A DNA stretch of 64,000 bases from Pseudisothecium myosuroides (Eukaryota > Streptophyta > Bryopsida > Hypnales > Lembophyllaceae), in NCBI GenBank assembly GCA_951799445.1, contig OX637295.1, positions 13,082,001-13,146,000 on the forward strand, given 5' to 3'. Numbering within the stretch: position 1 is the first letter of the stretch; every line of letters begins with the position of its first letter. Made by a program: the position numbers and the translations under genes. This document shows, piece by piece, positions 10,861-23,890 of the stretch. Under the pieces are notes generated by a model, which saw nothing but the letters and a program-made list of their open reading frames with translations, searched no databases and was not told the DNA's origin.

Positions 10861-12962
10861 GCCACTAATTTCCTCTAGCTCAAGGCCTCTTTTCTCCGAT
10901 TCGCGAAATCATCTGGAAAACTTCTGATATACTTGTAAGGGAAACAAGTGACGATAATCTCTTACCCTGTGTGAGAACTACTATGGGGAACTTAATATGT
11001 CCCTGTTTAAGTTAGAATCGGTGCAGTTCAAGGCCTGCAATTCTGGGTTTATATACGGTGCTAGCCGGTTTTGTTCTTGCGCTGTTTGAATGTATGTAAG
11101 GAAGCAGAACCGTAATTAGACTGCGAAAATGGAAAATGGCTACGTAAATGTGTATTTCAGATATTCGGCGATACCAACGTTTCCGTCAGAGACGTTGTTT
11201 CTTTCGTTTGATGGGAATCGGTTCCGCTTGAAAGCAATTTTGTCTAGTGGAGTTGCGTTTGAAAAATGCTCTTTGCTGTGCTTGACTGCTACTGCATGAT
11301 CATTCGATCCTTGAGTTGAATTCATTTGTTAAAATAATTTAGCGTACTGCGACTGAAACTCTACTACGTAAGCAACCAGTCTTTATATGGCATGGATCGG
11401 CTTGTTTGTTTGCTTGTGATCACGGAGATGCTTTCGTAAGGGAAGAAAAGTGTGTCTCTTTGAGTGTTGAACGGTTCAGTCGCACAGAATTAGCTTTTTA
11501 TTGTTCCACGACAATGAAAGGTTGTTTGAAAACGTTTCATCAACTTTGAAAAGGACAAAAAGTGATGGACAATTATTCAACAACCACCAAAAGAAAGTGG
11601 CGAGTGCTTTTCATTGTGGAAAGTCTGAAGAAACCTTTCATTTTAACATTCATCACTTTTCATTTAGGCCCGCGTTTTGGCACTTTCAACGACTGTCCAG
11701 TACTGCTGCAGTCAAGCTCCAGTTGTTATTTGATTTTATACGGCAGTGGATGTAACGATGTAAACTGGATTGAAGTAATTTCAAGAGTGAGTCCCGCTGG
11801 CGAGAGGTGAGTTCAGTAATTAAGTCTGCCGCTACACTAACTGAAAATTCATTTCAAGGCTTTCGATTTAGTGGGTGGGTTAGAGATATTCCTAACACTA
11901 TTGGAGGCATGAATATCATATCTATGATTACAGTGAATATATTACTTTTTTCTGAACTTTTCTATACTAAAGCTATGAGCCTACTTTGGGAGGGCAAAAA
12001 TTTGGAATGGAGCTCCAAATTTTTACTTTTGGGGAAAGTAGGAAAAAATTATTTGTTGTGGATGAAAAAGTTTGGAAATCTTGAATTTGTATTTGAAATC
12101 ATCATAGACCCTGAATTAGATAGTAGATTTTTCAAAAAACAAAATTGGTAGCCTAGAATTAGAGGCATGTTATTACATCTGTGATAAGCGTGAGAAATAA
12201 AAATCTTCCTCCCTTGAAAGGCTTGTAGCACTTCCTTTTTTTCTCCTTCTTGCTTCTTTAGTTAATTGTAAGAAAGAATGTTGTTGGTGTGCTTTTGTAT
12301 AGAAGGCCCTTAGTTTACAGACACATTACATTACATAGAGTCACATCTAGTATATAATAGGGGGAGCCATTGACAACTAGTGAAACTAAATAAGGGAAAT
12401 CGCAGTAGGAAAATTCCTCATATTGAGTATTCTTCCAATTCAATGAAGAAGACAAAAAATACATGGAATGATTAAATTGAAGAATTTCGCTAAGTGTTGT
12501 TATAATCCACCCTATTATTCATTGGATGTTGAGATTTCTCACTTAACTTGAAGGAAGTTTAAGTACTGAAGGAAATTGTATGTTCTTTTAAAGACACAAG
12601 TGTTCTAACTTCCCTAACTTCCTAGGTTATATAAAAGATGAATTTTTGCTTTGAGCCTTTGTTATTGGGTGTTTGACAATGTTTTAAATACCACTTTACT
12701 TTGTTTAATGTGGTGAAGATTTATTGAGGATAACTAAAAACTTGACACCAATCATACACTACAAAGGTGATAATACTTAGTAACATGGAGTTTGTACATT
12801 GAAGATAGTAAAAATGGGAAATGCTATTGCCAAGGTAAATCAATTAGTGCACTAACTGTTATTTGTTTAATTTTTGTATTTTTTGGCAATAAAAAAATAA
12901 ATTCAATTCTAGTGAAATTGAACAATATGGCCGGCCCCAACGAGAATTAGAGCTGCCAAACT
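10861..12962. other. Intergenic DNA, no gene recognised
   Basis: Moderately AT-rich. Open frames of 60-114 codons (for example 11,807-12,151) have no family features. Part of 10,861-11,500 could be a long 3' UTR of the upstream gene. Confidence 0.35.
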
Positions 12963-13279
12963 TTAAGGTAGTTTGCTCTAAAAGCGACCATACTCTAAAA
13001 GCAATCATGACACAAAGGTACATTTTTCTTTTTTCAATAAACCAACATAGTACATTTTAGGAGGCACTTGGTCGCTTTCATTGACCATTGTTTTTGACTT
13101 CCAAAATTTGCAACAAATTCCAAAAAAGTCCAAAAAATATGAAAGAACCTAGGTTAAGGTAAACCCCCCTATAATCAACCAAATAAGGAATTTCAACATG
13201 ATCTGGAGAAGTGAAGGCAAAAAAAATATTTTTTAGAGGTACATCAATAGAAATGACATGGATTGTACAATAGAGAAAA

Positions 13280-13595
13280 TCTAGGGCCTCCGGAGGGCTG
13301 CCCCACAGCCCTCCAAGGTACCCTGAAATTTACTTTTTTTTGCTGAAAAATTCGTTTTTCCCCTATTCCCGCCCAGTTGAAACTGCAGCGGCAGTGGTGC
13401 AGGAACCAAAATTTACGAGTAAATTTTTTTTTTTTTTTAATCTTAAATTTTTTTATTTATTTTTAAATTCGCAATTTTTGACTGTTTCGACGAGCAGTCT
13501 ACCAAGCTGACTGCTCACTGTAGGACTGTTCTGGAGTGACAGGCTAAGCTATGAAATAGCTTGGCTTGTCACTCCGGAGCAACCCTCCGGAGGGC
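13280..13595. repeat. Hairpin-rich segment with paired CCTCCGGAGG palindromes
   Basis: CCTCCGGAGGGCTG occurs at 13,288 and again, as CCCTCCGGAGGGCTG, at 13,575. Just before the second lies a strong hairpin (about 13,533-13,580): GGAGTGACAGGCTAAGCTAT pairs with ATAGCTTGGCTTGTCACTCC around a 3-4 base loop. The preceding GAGCAGTC / GACTGCTC is a further small stem. Confidence 0.5.
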
Positions 13596-13630
13596 TGATA
13601 TTTCTTCTAATGAAAAAATTTGGTAATTTT

Positions 13631-14384
13631 AGGATCATTGCAAGAAAGACCGGTACTGAAACATTGTCACAAAGCAAGTGTGGAAGCTTCCTTTTGCTAT
13701 AACTGTTGCAGCATGACTTGCATGAATTTGAAATTTTTATTAGAGATGCTTCTCTTGAGTTTAATCATATCTCATATTTTTCAGAATTTTTCAAAAATCA
13801 TTTTATATTTAAAAATCAATTAACCTAATATGTCACGTTTTGAGTTTTAAGGGTTTTTAGTACTATGGAGTCCTCAAATTTAATGATTTGGAGCTGAAAT
13901 TTCTATGGTCTATTCCCATAGTAGGAATTAATGTTCCTACCAAGGGGCATCAAAAAATATTATATTTAATGTCCTCTACGTCCATGCAAAGAAGGCTCCC
14001 TAGGGCACGCAATTCTGAATGTTGAAGATGGTTTTAAGATAATTTTTTTGGTGAAATCTCTTCAAAATAAAGTTTTTCCAAATGGCCAATTTTTAGTTTC
14101 TTTGAAAATTGTTTTTCCTATTTTGTACAAATTAAAACGTCAAACTATGTATTTTCTTCAAAATTTCAGCTCACACGTTTTTGTGAATAACTTTTTACCT
14201 TGATTTTTTTTTAGGTCTGAAATTTTGGTGATATGCTATTTCTAGTGTTATACTAATTATCCTTATTTTATTTTATTTAAAAAAATTTATATGCAAAAAG
14301 CTCATAGTACTGGGAGTACTGGGAGTACTGGCTGAAAACAACCAAAGTGGAACAAAATTAGCTAGTCATTCTTGCAACGACCCT
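13631..14384. mobile_element. Non-autonomous transposon family A, copy A1
   Basis: The ends AGGATCATTGCAAGAAAGACC and TCATTCTTGCAACGACCCTT form an inverted pair. The left 530 bp is homologous to each arm of the foldback at 7,197-8,280 (shared blocks such as TTTCTATTTTCTACAAATT-like and CCAAATGGCCAATTTTTAG). No transposase ORF. It lies inside the family-B copy. Confidence 0.6.
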
Positions 14385-14766
14385 TTATCGCTTGAATTGA
14401 AATTACTATGAACTTTTGGAAGGCAAAAAGTGCACCGGACCCATGGTCAATGTGTAGACTCTTCCAATTTTGATCATTCAATAACTTTTTACTTAATCAT
14501 TATTTCCTACTTTTTTTCCACAACTTGGGACATGTATCATGTATTTATTAGTTCCAACCTTGAAAATGAAAAAAAACAAAACATACTAAGCGTGGTCATA
14601 AATACGTGCACCTATAGGTCAGGAATGAGTTAGTGGTCGGGAATGGGGAGTACCTTACATACCAATTCTAATTTTCTTCCTAGAAAAATTGATTGAAAAT
14701 TGTTTCAAGGATTCAACTTCCCCCAAAAGACAATCAGCTCTTATATGGTCGCTTCAGATTACCTTA

Positions 14767-15719
14767 ATCTTTAAACTACCTTAAGCAGACTACCTTAAAC
14801 ACAAGTAACAGGGCAAGAGCTGGGTCATTGAAGCTTCCAATTGCTTTTATTTGATTTACTGACCTTTTGGGATTTTTTCAATGATTGCCAAAGAGACATG
14901 TATTATTTTTGTTGCATCGTGCGTCTTGAGTGTTGAAGTGATTTTATGCACAATTTTGAAAATAACAATCCATTCTGGCAGTTGAATTTTTTTTTAAACA
15001 ATAAAGATAAATATGGCTATTTTAGAATCATATCTTTTTAATTCTAAAATTAATTTTTTTGGAACTGCTAATTTTTGAAATTGGTTGCTCTTGGAATTCA
15101 CGGTTCTGGTACCCATTTCTAAAAAATTTGGGGCAGAAATTCGGTAAAGATGGTTTTCAAATACACAATGAGCTATTGTATGTAAGAACAAATTTAAAAA
15201 AATTAAATCTACTTTCTAGGAAAGTCCGCAATGTAAGGTAGGTAGGAGCACCCACAACCATCAAATTAAGCAATTCAACATAGATGGAGGCAACTTTTTC
15301 AATATTAGCAATTGAAAATCATGAATTTAAAAAAAAATATAGAATTTTTGGATGTGGCATCTAATTTCTACAAATTTTCAAAGTAGAACTCCGTAGGGCA
15401 CCCTAAACCGCACTCTAATAAATCTGCCTTGATTCTAGCACCAAAATCTTAAAAAATTAGAGCCTACCAATCACAAATAAGCATGAACACGATTTCAATG
15501 TACTTTTGGGGGCACTTTAAGGGAACTCTACAATTGGTGTCAGGGTACAGTTACGTTGCTACCTTATGCTTTGTTCTACAAGCATTTGAAACATGGAGAA
15601 TTTTATTTTGTTAGTTCTCTTGGTAAATGACTATTGCCATAAGTTTTTATAAAAGAAATTTGTTGTTGTTTTTTCTAAATTTTTTTCCAATCTTAACGTC
15701 AGTTTTTTTTTTAACTTTA
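14767..15719. other. AT-rich DNA containing a dispersed repeat
   Basis: Positions 15,240-15,400 are a diverged copy of the block duplicated at 1,427-1,655 (CCATCAAATTAAGCAATTCA...AAAATCATGAATTT). No gene seen. Confidence 0.4.
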
Positions 15720-16442
15720 TGGATTGTTGCAAGAAAGAATGTCTTGTTTTTGTAGCGTTTTCCACAATACTCATTTTGTGGGGGGGAGTACTTTATATAA
15801 AAATGTGATTTTAAAAAAAAAGTATACACCTTTAAGAAGAAGGTACCCTAGGAAGGAAAAGCATAAAAAAAATTCTCTAAGTAGGAGAACTAAAAAAGTA
15901 GAAAATCTCATGAAAATAGGTATTTTCACATTTTAATTTGTAAAAAATAGGAAAAGAAATTTTTTTAAAAATTAAAAATTGTTCATTTGGGAAGAGTTTA
16001 TGGTGATGAGATTTCACCAAAAGAATGATCTTAGAACCATCTTCAGTATTCAAAAATTGTGCACAATGGAAGTGCTGTTTGCACTCATGTGGAGGACATA
16101 AAATAATATATTTTCAAATTTCCTTGGGTAGATATATGCTTTCCTAATATGCGATAAACCATAAAAATTTCAGCTCCAGATCATTAAATTTGGGGACTTC
16201 TAGAATGTAGTATAAACCTTAAACTTTTTAGTGTGACAAGTAAACAAAAATTATTTTTAAATATAAAATTATTTTTTTCAATTTCTAAATAATAAGGGAT
16301 TTGATTATCATCAAGTTACACATCTTTGATAAAAATTTCAAGTTTGTGAAGTTATGCTTCAAAGTTATAGAGGACATCTAACAAGAAAGTCACTTTGGCA
16401 TTGTGACGGTAAATAGGACTGGCCTTTCTTGCAATGATCCTT
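15720..16442. mobile_element. Non-autonomous transposon family A, copy A2 (inverted)
   Basis: The ends GGATTGTTGCAAGAAAGAAT and GGCCTTTCTTGCAATGATCC are inverted repeats. The right 540 bp is the reverse complement of the left part of A1 and matches the right arm of the foldback at 7,755-8,280. A1 and A2 therefore face each other and could pair across 1.3 kb. Confidence 0.6.
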
Positions 16443-17871
16443 ATTAAGATTTTCTATTTTAAAAAATTATTTGTATTTGATCTTGCAAAAATACAATCTT
16501 CTTAAATTCTATACAATAGCCATGTTTTAAACTTTAATGTTTGATTTATCCTACTTTCAAAGCATACCAAAATGAATTACAAATATTGAAGCAAAATGCC
16601 AAAAAAATGAAAAATATTCTTGAATGATAGGTTGACTGGGTACACTTGAGATGATTTTGGAAATACAATTGCTTTTGGAAAAAAATTTACTTAACCTTGA
16701 AGGACTGGGGGTGTTTTTCAAGAGAAATTGTCAATAACTACCATTATTTAGTGCATTGTCTAGAATTGAAAATTAATTTTTTTTGTAGAACTTCAATTGT
16801 ATAAAAGTATAGTAGACTACCATGGAAATGTGTTGAAAAAATTTCAATCCATTTGACCATAGAAATTGAAAGATTGTAATGTTAGAAGTGAAAAAAAAAA
16901 CTTTTTTTCATTCCTATGAAACAAGGTAAGCAAACTTTGAGCCCTCTTGAAGTAAAATTTTTGTTCTTGATTAGTTTGAGATTGTCAACCATTGATTTCT
17001 AAATCTTGCAAGGTACACTCATGTAAAATTCTGTAAGCCGCTAAAAGAATTTTGGGGCCTCTAGAAAGTTGCTTCATAGTGATCATCCGTCTATTAAAAC
17101 GAAGGTAGGTCTCCTACAAAAACTATCAAAAGTGTTGTCATAGTCAGGTGTTATAAATTTCACAAAACTAGTCGGTCAAAGTACGCATGCCGCTTAACTT
17201 CCACAGTAAAAAGAGGCCAATACAAGCTTTCTGCCGTTTGTTCTTGGTTCACTATTAGAATACACTCCAAATTTCTTTAAGAAAAAAAGCCAATTCTAAA
17301 CAAGGTTTTTAATTGAAAACTAAACTATCCAATCAAGTCTAGTTAAATCAATTTAAGTGGCTTTTGAAGCTAGTTGCTTTGGAGGGCAACAAGGTACAAT
17401 AGCTACTTACTTTAATTTGCGAGTTCAGAGATGAAAAGAAGAACTTCTTTATACAAGGTGGGATAGTGGTAGGTCAAACAATCCATATGGGATATGTAAA
17501 GTAGGATTTATAGGAGCTCAACCGCTCATAATTAAGTCAAATGCAGGAATTGTGTTTATAGTTGAATTTTAGACCTCATTTAAGCATAGTAGAATAATTT
17601 TTTTCAAACAATTTTAAACTCAATCAATGTAGGGAATCGAGTTAACTTGCATCTCCACATATCCATTTGAGATTTAGAGATTCCAATTAAAAAATTCAGA
17701 GAGGGGTTGGAAGGGACATTTTTTTGGACATTTTCAAGCACCCTCTCTGAATTTTGTCTATAACTTTTAGTTGGAGGCTCTAAACCTCAAACAAATTTTT
17801 GGAAATAAAATTTATTTTAATTCCCCAACTTTTTTTAGTTCAAAGTTTTAAAAAAAGAAGTTATTATACTA
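16443..17871. other. AT-rich intergenic DNA
   Basis: No gene. One hairpin at about 17,695-17,756 pairs AAATTCAGAGAGGGG with CACCCTCTCTGAATTT across about 30 bases. Confidence 0.35.
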
Positions 17872-18051
17872 TAGTAGAACCTCTCTTAGTGCATAATATG
17901 CAATAAGAGAGGTTGTGATATTTGTGAACAGTAGTTGGAGGCCACATAGTGAGAGGCCACATTAGCCAAAGTGCAATACAAAACCTCTCCAACTGCATAA
18001 ACTTCTCTTAGTGCATAGTCTCGTCACTATGCACTAAGAGAGGTTCTATTG
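17872..18051. mobile_element. Emigrant-like (pogo/Tc1-mariner) MITE, 180 bp
   Basis: The left end TAGTAGAACCTCTCTTAGTG and right end CACTAAGAGAGGTTCTATTG are inverted repeats of about 24 bp, flanked by TA on both sides (17,870-17,871 and 18,052-18,053). The terminal word AGTAGAACCTCT matches Emigrant-type MITE ends as I recall them (CAGTAGAACCTCTATAAATT). A second internal AACCTCTC...GCATA pair makes a more complex fold. Confidence 0.7.
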
Positions 18052-19415
18052 TATGCCTAAATGAGTTTTGGAATTTGATTTTGAGCACAATTCTTATTTT
18101 AACTTAACTATGAGTGGTTGAACTCTTATTAAGCCTAATCTACATATTTCACATGGATTGTATTAACTACTATTACCCAACTTGTATAAAGTGCTTCTCT
18201 TCTCATCTTCTATCTCACCAAATGTCTATAAAATAAGTGTTCACATTGCCATAAAAAAAATTTGAAATGGTAGATGGCCATTGGAATATTTTGGGCATTT
18301 GCTTGTTTTTCCACAACATATTTAGTGTGCAAGGTGCATTCAAGTTTGAGTGATTTAAAAATCAGGATTAAAGTGAATTAGAATACCTTGACCTTGATTA
18401 TTAAATACTTGTACTTAGATTTTGAACCAGTGATAGTCACCTGATAGACCAACGGAAGCTGAGTGGGTATAGGGAAAAAAATTCCTAAGTAAAAAACTAA
18501 ACTAAACTTTGGGATTGTTGGAGGGTTGCAGAGTGCCCCTTCGAAAGGCCTCAGATTTTGTCTAATGAAAATATTGAGTCTAATTTACTCTAAGTCACTC
18601 TCTGCAAGGAAGTTAAGTAAACTATCAATTTGCTAGTTGTGATTGAAAAACGTTGTGGCAAGCATATAGTTTGTGAAACAATACTATTATCTTTGTCATT
18701 TTTCCAATGTTAAATCACCAATTGTACATGCATTCATAGAATAATAAGTAAGTCTTTTGTATATATGTCAAACCAAAAGTTTTAAGTGCATCTATGTATA
18801 TATTAAAGATGTAAAGTACTTATGAGTCCAATAAAGAATTAAATTCAATAAGAGAATACTATAATATATAAATTCATTTACAATACATATAAAAATGACA
18901 TTTTCATCATGTCCGAATAGATTACATATTAATTTCTCTCACTGTTCAAATACAAATGTAGGATTGGATTTGAATAAATTGATATTTGTGTAGTAGATTG
19001 GACTATGTACTATGTTCTTTTGTAAAATCTATACATATAATGACTAATGATATAAATTCTCTTCAATGAAATATGAACATTTATTATAGTACACCCCATA
19101 AATACACTAATTCACTACACAAATCTCATATCATAATAACATTTGTATTATGGATTAGTGAAATATGGGAAATACTATTGTAGAATCCATATATGCAAAT
19201 TTAAGGATACAAATTTGTATAATTGGTGGCCAAGATAACCATGTCTACAACGTCAACTTGATAAGCAACTCTCAAAAGAAGATTCTTCATTTACATACTC
19301 ATTCTTATCCAAACATATTGCTCTTGGAATATGTGCGCATAGAATGTACTAGCTCATTTTATGTCACTTGGTATCAACCAAAATAATGCACCACTAAAGT
19401 AAGGGAGAGAGATGA
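18052..19415. other. AT-rich intergenic DNA up to the island boundary
   Basis: No coding region recognised. Base composition and repeat content change sharply at 19,416. Confidence 0.4.
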
Positions 19416-19460
19416 AATGCCATATTTAACTACTTCTGGACTTTCAATAGTCCAGAAGTA
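19416..19460 (+). repeat. Left terminal inverted repeat with subterminal hairpin
   Basis: The 25-bp TIR 19,416-19,440 is followed at once by a perfect 12-bp hairpin: TACTTCTGGACT (19,431-19,442) pairs with AGTCCAGAAGTA (19,449-19,460) around TTCAAT. The hairpin overlaps the inner end of the TIR, as is common for transposase binding regions. Confidence 0.8.
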
Positions 19461-19492
19461 AAGAGGCGGTGAAATCCCCTGATGTTTTTCTA

Positions 19493-20862
19493 TGGATCTG
19501 GAGATCTCCTGAAATAGGAACGCTTTGCATGCATCCAATTCAGCACCCACAAGTATGTCGGGGAGTGCTTCATGTGCTTGGAAATGAAAGAAATCGTGTA
19601 GTTGTAACATAGCGGATCCGTGGTAGAGTTCACATGATTGTATTGGGAGATCTGTGGACCGGGTTTCCGTAGTTTAGGCATCCAATTTACAGCACAACTG
19701 AAGTCTCAGAACCTATCGAGAGATCCCCCGATGACCACCACTTGTTGCAAACATGGCTCCCATCCCATATTAATCCCTCAGTGAGCGCTGATCTTCACAT
19801 AATTCTATCGGGAGATCCCTTGACGGGGGTGTAGAATATGAGTCGACTTCACTGACAATCTTGGTGTCGAAGTGGGGTACAATTTGATTCCTGTGCTAAA
19901 GTGCAAGTGATATCTGAGTTCATCAAGAATGATTCACAATAAGGCACGAAAGGGGCGATTCTTTCAAAGATATATGATATCCCGAGAGTTCTAAGGAAGT
20001 ACACACAAGTGGATTTGAAATTCTAACATCAGTTGACAATTACCAAATGAGCAATTGCTCTTGGGAATAAGGAGTCCGGTTCTAGGATTCACCGGGAGAT
20101 CTCCCGACGGATTGCTAACATAGTGGAGCTAAGGTAGTCAAATATGACGAAGTGACAGGGGCTTATCACAGTAACTTACTCACAGTGACATTTGAAGAAT
20201 TGTAGACCACTGAGTCACAGGTGCTCAGACGTTCAACATACATCTGAAGATGAATAACGGCTAAGTAAACATAATATTCCATCCGAAATAATGACATTAG
20301 TTTGAGTTTGTGTAAAGAACATCAAGGTTCTTCCACTGCAAAAAATAGTAAAATTCGTACTTGGTTGAATGTCCGCTATATAATTGTGAAGATGCAAAAC
20401 CTAGAAGACTAGAATTCCAACAGTGTAACTGTGAGAGAAAAGAAATGCATTATTCAGACTCATTTGAGTGCATGTGTGACCTGAGCAATGTATTCTGTTC
20501 CGGACACAAACATAAACCACTTCCATTTCAGGAGACGAGAGGAGGAAAGACATCCCGCGCTTCTGCTATCAAGTCATTGCCCCCGTGCCGCACGCAAAGA
20601 ATAGAAATCATAAACATATTAATATATTCATACAGATTTATTTTACATATACAAGTCACAAAAAGCAGCTCTGAAAAACTAATCGAAGAACAGTCCTACT
20701 GACTCAACGGACTGTACTTCGAAACCCCCACTTGCGGCTGCGCTTACTGGATGTAGAATGCGTCAAGCGATATCACGATGGCAGTCGCGCCCCGCAGAAT
20801 GCATCGTGACATCTCACGATTGCCGCGACGACCGAAACAGTGCGTCGAGAATTCCCATGATG
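19493..20862. repeat. Palindrome cluster, left end of the island
   Basis: Degenerate copies at 19,493 (GGAGATCTCC), 19,715-19,732 (ATCGAGAGATCCCCCGAT), 19,807-19,824, 20,091-20,110 (ACCGGGAGATCTCCCGACGG), 20,769-20,780, 20,802-20,820 (ATCGTGACATCTCACGAT) and 20,844-20,862. This 1.4-kb stretch lies 3' of the integrase-type gene and is otherwise noncoding. A 113-codon plus-strand ORF (20,361-20,702) is Cys-rich but unconvincing. Confidence 0.65.
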
Positions 20863-22829
20863 GCAGTAGCGACCCCGGACTAGGCACTCAATCATGGGTC
20901 CACCACGTTTGCCCGATTCAAATTCACTAAGGCAGCCTCCCTAGTCTTCTGAGGAATCGTCCGTGATTTTTGATCCACTCTCCTGGACCAATTCGCATAC
21001 ACTGCAGCACCCGCGTCCATCCAGGTGGGGGGACTTTTTTCAACGACCCATATACCGTACCAGCAATTCCGATAAAGCAATTCCAGACTTGTTTTGGAGT
21101 TATCGGGTCGCCAGTACTGAAGCAAGAACTTCCCGTTATTCACATCTCCTTCCACTCTGCATACAGTAGACAATGCTCTTCCCTGCCAAACAGCACATGA
21201 TTCTGGGACTTCCGGTCTGACAAGTACCCAACAGCCTGGTTGTATGTCTAGCCATGGATTAAAGCTTTCCCTTGGCGCTTCATTTGCAGGGCCGCAGTAA
21301 GGCTCCGGCTCCTCTTCTTCCTCCGGAATCACGTCCATGGGATTCACCGTCGATCCTGGGCAAGGGACTCCATTACGCGCCACCCTCCAATCGTGTTGTG
21401 GCCAGAAGCCTTCCACCAACTCCGGAGGACACTCGGGTAATGGTTCCTTCAGCTCATTGAGAACACACTTCCAGTAATCCACGTATGGACCGAACGCAGT
21501 TGCAAATCCCTCGCATCTAGAAATACCGTATTGCCAGTACTGAATGTATTTCTCGAGTCCTACCAGCATGAAACCCTTGTTCAAGGTAGCTTTCCGGGCC
21601 GCTTCCCTTGCCTTCTCTTGATTTCCATGCGGTATCGGAACCTCGCTGCCCCACATGGGCTTAAACGGAACAGGCTTTGGACAGCCGTGAGGGAGCATGG
21701 GCCGACCATTGCTGTCTGTCTTCCAAATGCGTTTAGAAGGTTTCTTTGACGGCAACCAGTTCGAATCAACTGCTGACCTTTTGAAGTTCATGACGGGGAC
21801 CCCATCAGTGTCCACGTAGAACTTGAACAGGTGCATCTCCCCCAATCCAATTAATTTTTCCCCGCGATCGCATTGGTAACCCTCCACGAACGACTTGAAA
21901 TCCCCCACCTCCTGTATGAACTCCGGCATAAATGACAGTTCTTGGGACTGCATGAAGGCTTTCATGAGGTCAGCGACGACAAAAGTGTTCTTGGTCTTCA
22001 GGGCCTTGGAAAGGTGGCTGAAATATGCATCGATGTCCTCGTGAGTGTGTCCGACTAGTAGAAACCCAACCTGAATTTCCTTGAAGACACCTCGTGCAGT
22101 GAGCAAGGATAAGAACTCCATTAGATATTTGTTCTTGTTATCCTTGGCAGAGTTGTCAAGCTGAAGATATAAATTTTCAGGAAGAGGGGTACTTCCGACG
22201 CGAGCTCCAGGTTCGGTGAGGGTTAGGCTGTCCATACATCTAGACTTTCCTCTAAGCAGTGCCTCGAACAATGAGTTAGCCGGCGGATATGGAAAGAGGT
22301 CGCCTGCCTCTCGAATAGGTGGACCCTCCAGCCGGCGCAACAACCTCGCCAAAGACGAAATGGTGAAGTTGGAGTCCGCCGGCCAGCAAGATGGAGCATA
22401 ATGGGCGTAAGTACCGTCACCATGGCCATGAGCTACCATTCCAGTAACGCTCATCGGAAGCTGCCCCAAACCGGCCGTGGCCTTCGTTGTCACCCGGAGT
22501 CTGGGTAGAGCCGTCTTGGATGTATCCATCTTGTCGTGAATTATACATAAAATTCTTCGAGGATCTCGTTTGGATTCCTCATGCCAAGATGCATACAAAC
22601 GACGGCAAGAAGCTTGGTGATTCAGATGATGAGTCCGCTGCTTCACGAACTCCACGTACTCGGGGCTTCCTTTCGGAGACTTCAGAATAAACTGTTGTAG
22701 GTCGTCGCACGTAGTAAATTTTGCAAACGAACTTCCGACAGGCTTAATGGAGACGTTGTTGAAGTTCTCCCGCTTGAGTCTACTAATAGTCGACTGGCTC
22801 ACAGGTGGTAGACCGTAGTCGGCATTCAA

Positions 22830-22994
22830 CTGCACATCTAGAATTGGTACGCTTAAGCATCGGTACAAGCGAAGGGGAAGGAATACAAATGACAAGCAAT
22901 GCACCAGAACAGTGATCGTGATATCTCACGATCATTGATCTTGACGGGAGATCTCACGATCAATAAAGCAGTGACAGGAGATAAGGGGCACTAC
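22830..22994 (-). repeat. Intron carrying two palindrome copies
   Basis: This 165-bp intron of the integrase-type gene holds GATCGTGATATCTCACGATC (22,914-22,933) and GACGGGAGATCTCACGATC (22,943-22,961). Its donor is GAG-GTAGTG and its acceptor GTGCAG-TTG on the minus strand. Confidence 0.65.
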
Positions 22995-23890
22995 CTCGTT
23001 GGCATCTGCTCGGACTCGTTTCCAATTTCTTCCGGGAGGAAGGAATTTTAGAGTGTCCGTTCGCCCGTTCCCGATGTCGCGCATTTGATGGGGCATTTGA
23101 TCAGCATTCTTGTCAATAATGGCTTTCATAGTCCCAGCGACCTAAACAGTCCGAGCCCGCGGACGCTTAACCCCTTTGTTTCCGTGCGTCCCTGATACGA
23201 CGCCGTCGTTGTACATCTCGATGTAACTGTGGTAAGTGGACTTCGGGATGCCGTGAATTATGTGCCACGCCTTGCCACAAACATCAACTCCCTCTAGCGT
23301 GACGTATTTCCGCTTTCGCTCCCCGTACCTTTCGTGTAGTTGTCCTCCCACTCCAATCCCATATTCACGGCGCTCGTCAAACGACTTCAAGTAGTACTTC
23401 TGCCTTACTAATAGCGTGAACTCCTGGTTATAATGCTGACAACACAGACGTCTGCAGCACTTCTCCGAGCTGACTTTCCGAATCTCCTCGTCTGCCGTTT
23501 TGCGGGAGTACTGCGATTCCTTCAGTTCCAGATTGGGTTTGCGAACTATAAACCGGTATGGTGCTTTCATTCTACCTCCGAGGTAAGCGAGAGGGTCGTC
23601 CATATCGGGAATGGCAGCAAAATGATCCACTGTCTCCTTCAACGAACGACCGTTGGGAAACCAACACTCCGAAATTGGCCACCTGTTGTGAGACATTATA
23701 GCTTCGGTGTCACCCACAAAAACATCGAGGACTGTCACACCTAGGAAACCTTCACCAAGTGTCTCCTCTTGGAAATGATCCTCCGGACTCCAACAAATGA
23801 TACGACCCGAGGAAACGAGGAGTCCGTCGGCGTCCTTCCGATGCACATCAAGTCCAAACCAGGCTCCTTGACGAATATACGGACATGGAT

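Larger units (their letters stand above)
12963..14766. mobile_element. MITE family B, second copy opened by nested insertions
   Basis: The left part (12,963-13,155, starting TTAAGGTAGTTTGCTCTAAA) and right part (about 14,640-14,766, ending TATGGTCGCTTCAGATTACC) together equal the intact copy at 8,699-9,013. They are separated by about 1.48 kb that contains the element at 13,631-14,384 and a hairpin-rich segment at 13,160-13,630. The nesting gives relative age: family B inserted first. Confidence 0.6.

Noticed and set aside
20361..20702. Cys-rich 113-codon ORF near the left end of the island
   Set aside because: Cys spacing matches no zinc-binding pattern I know, and the ORF runs into AT-rich sequence; likely chance.
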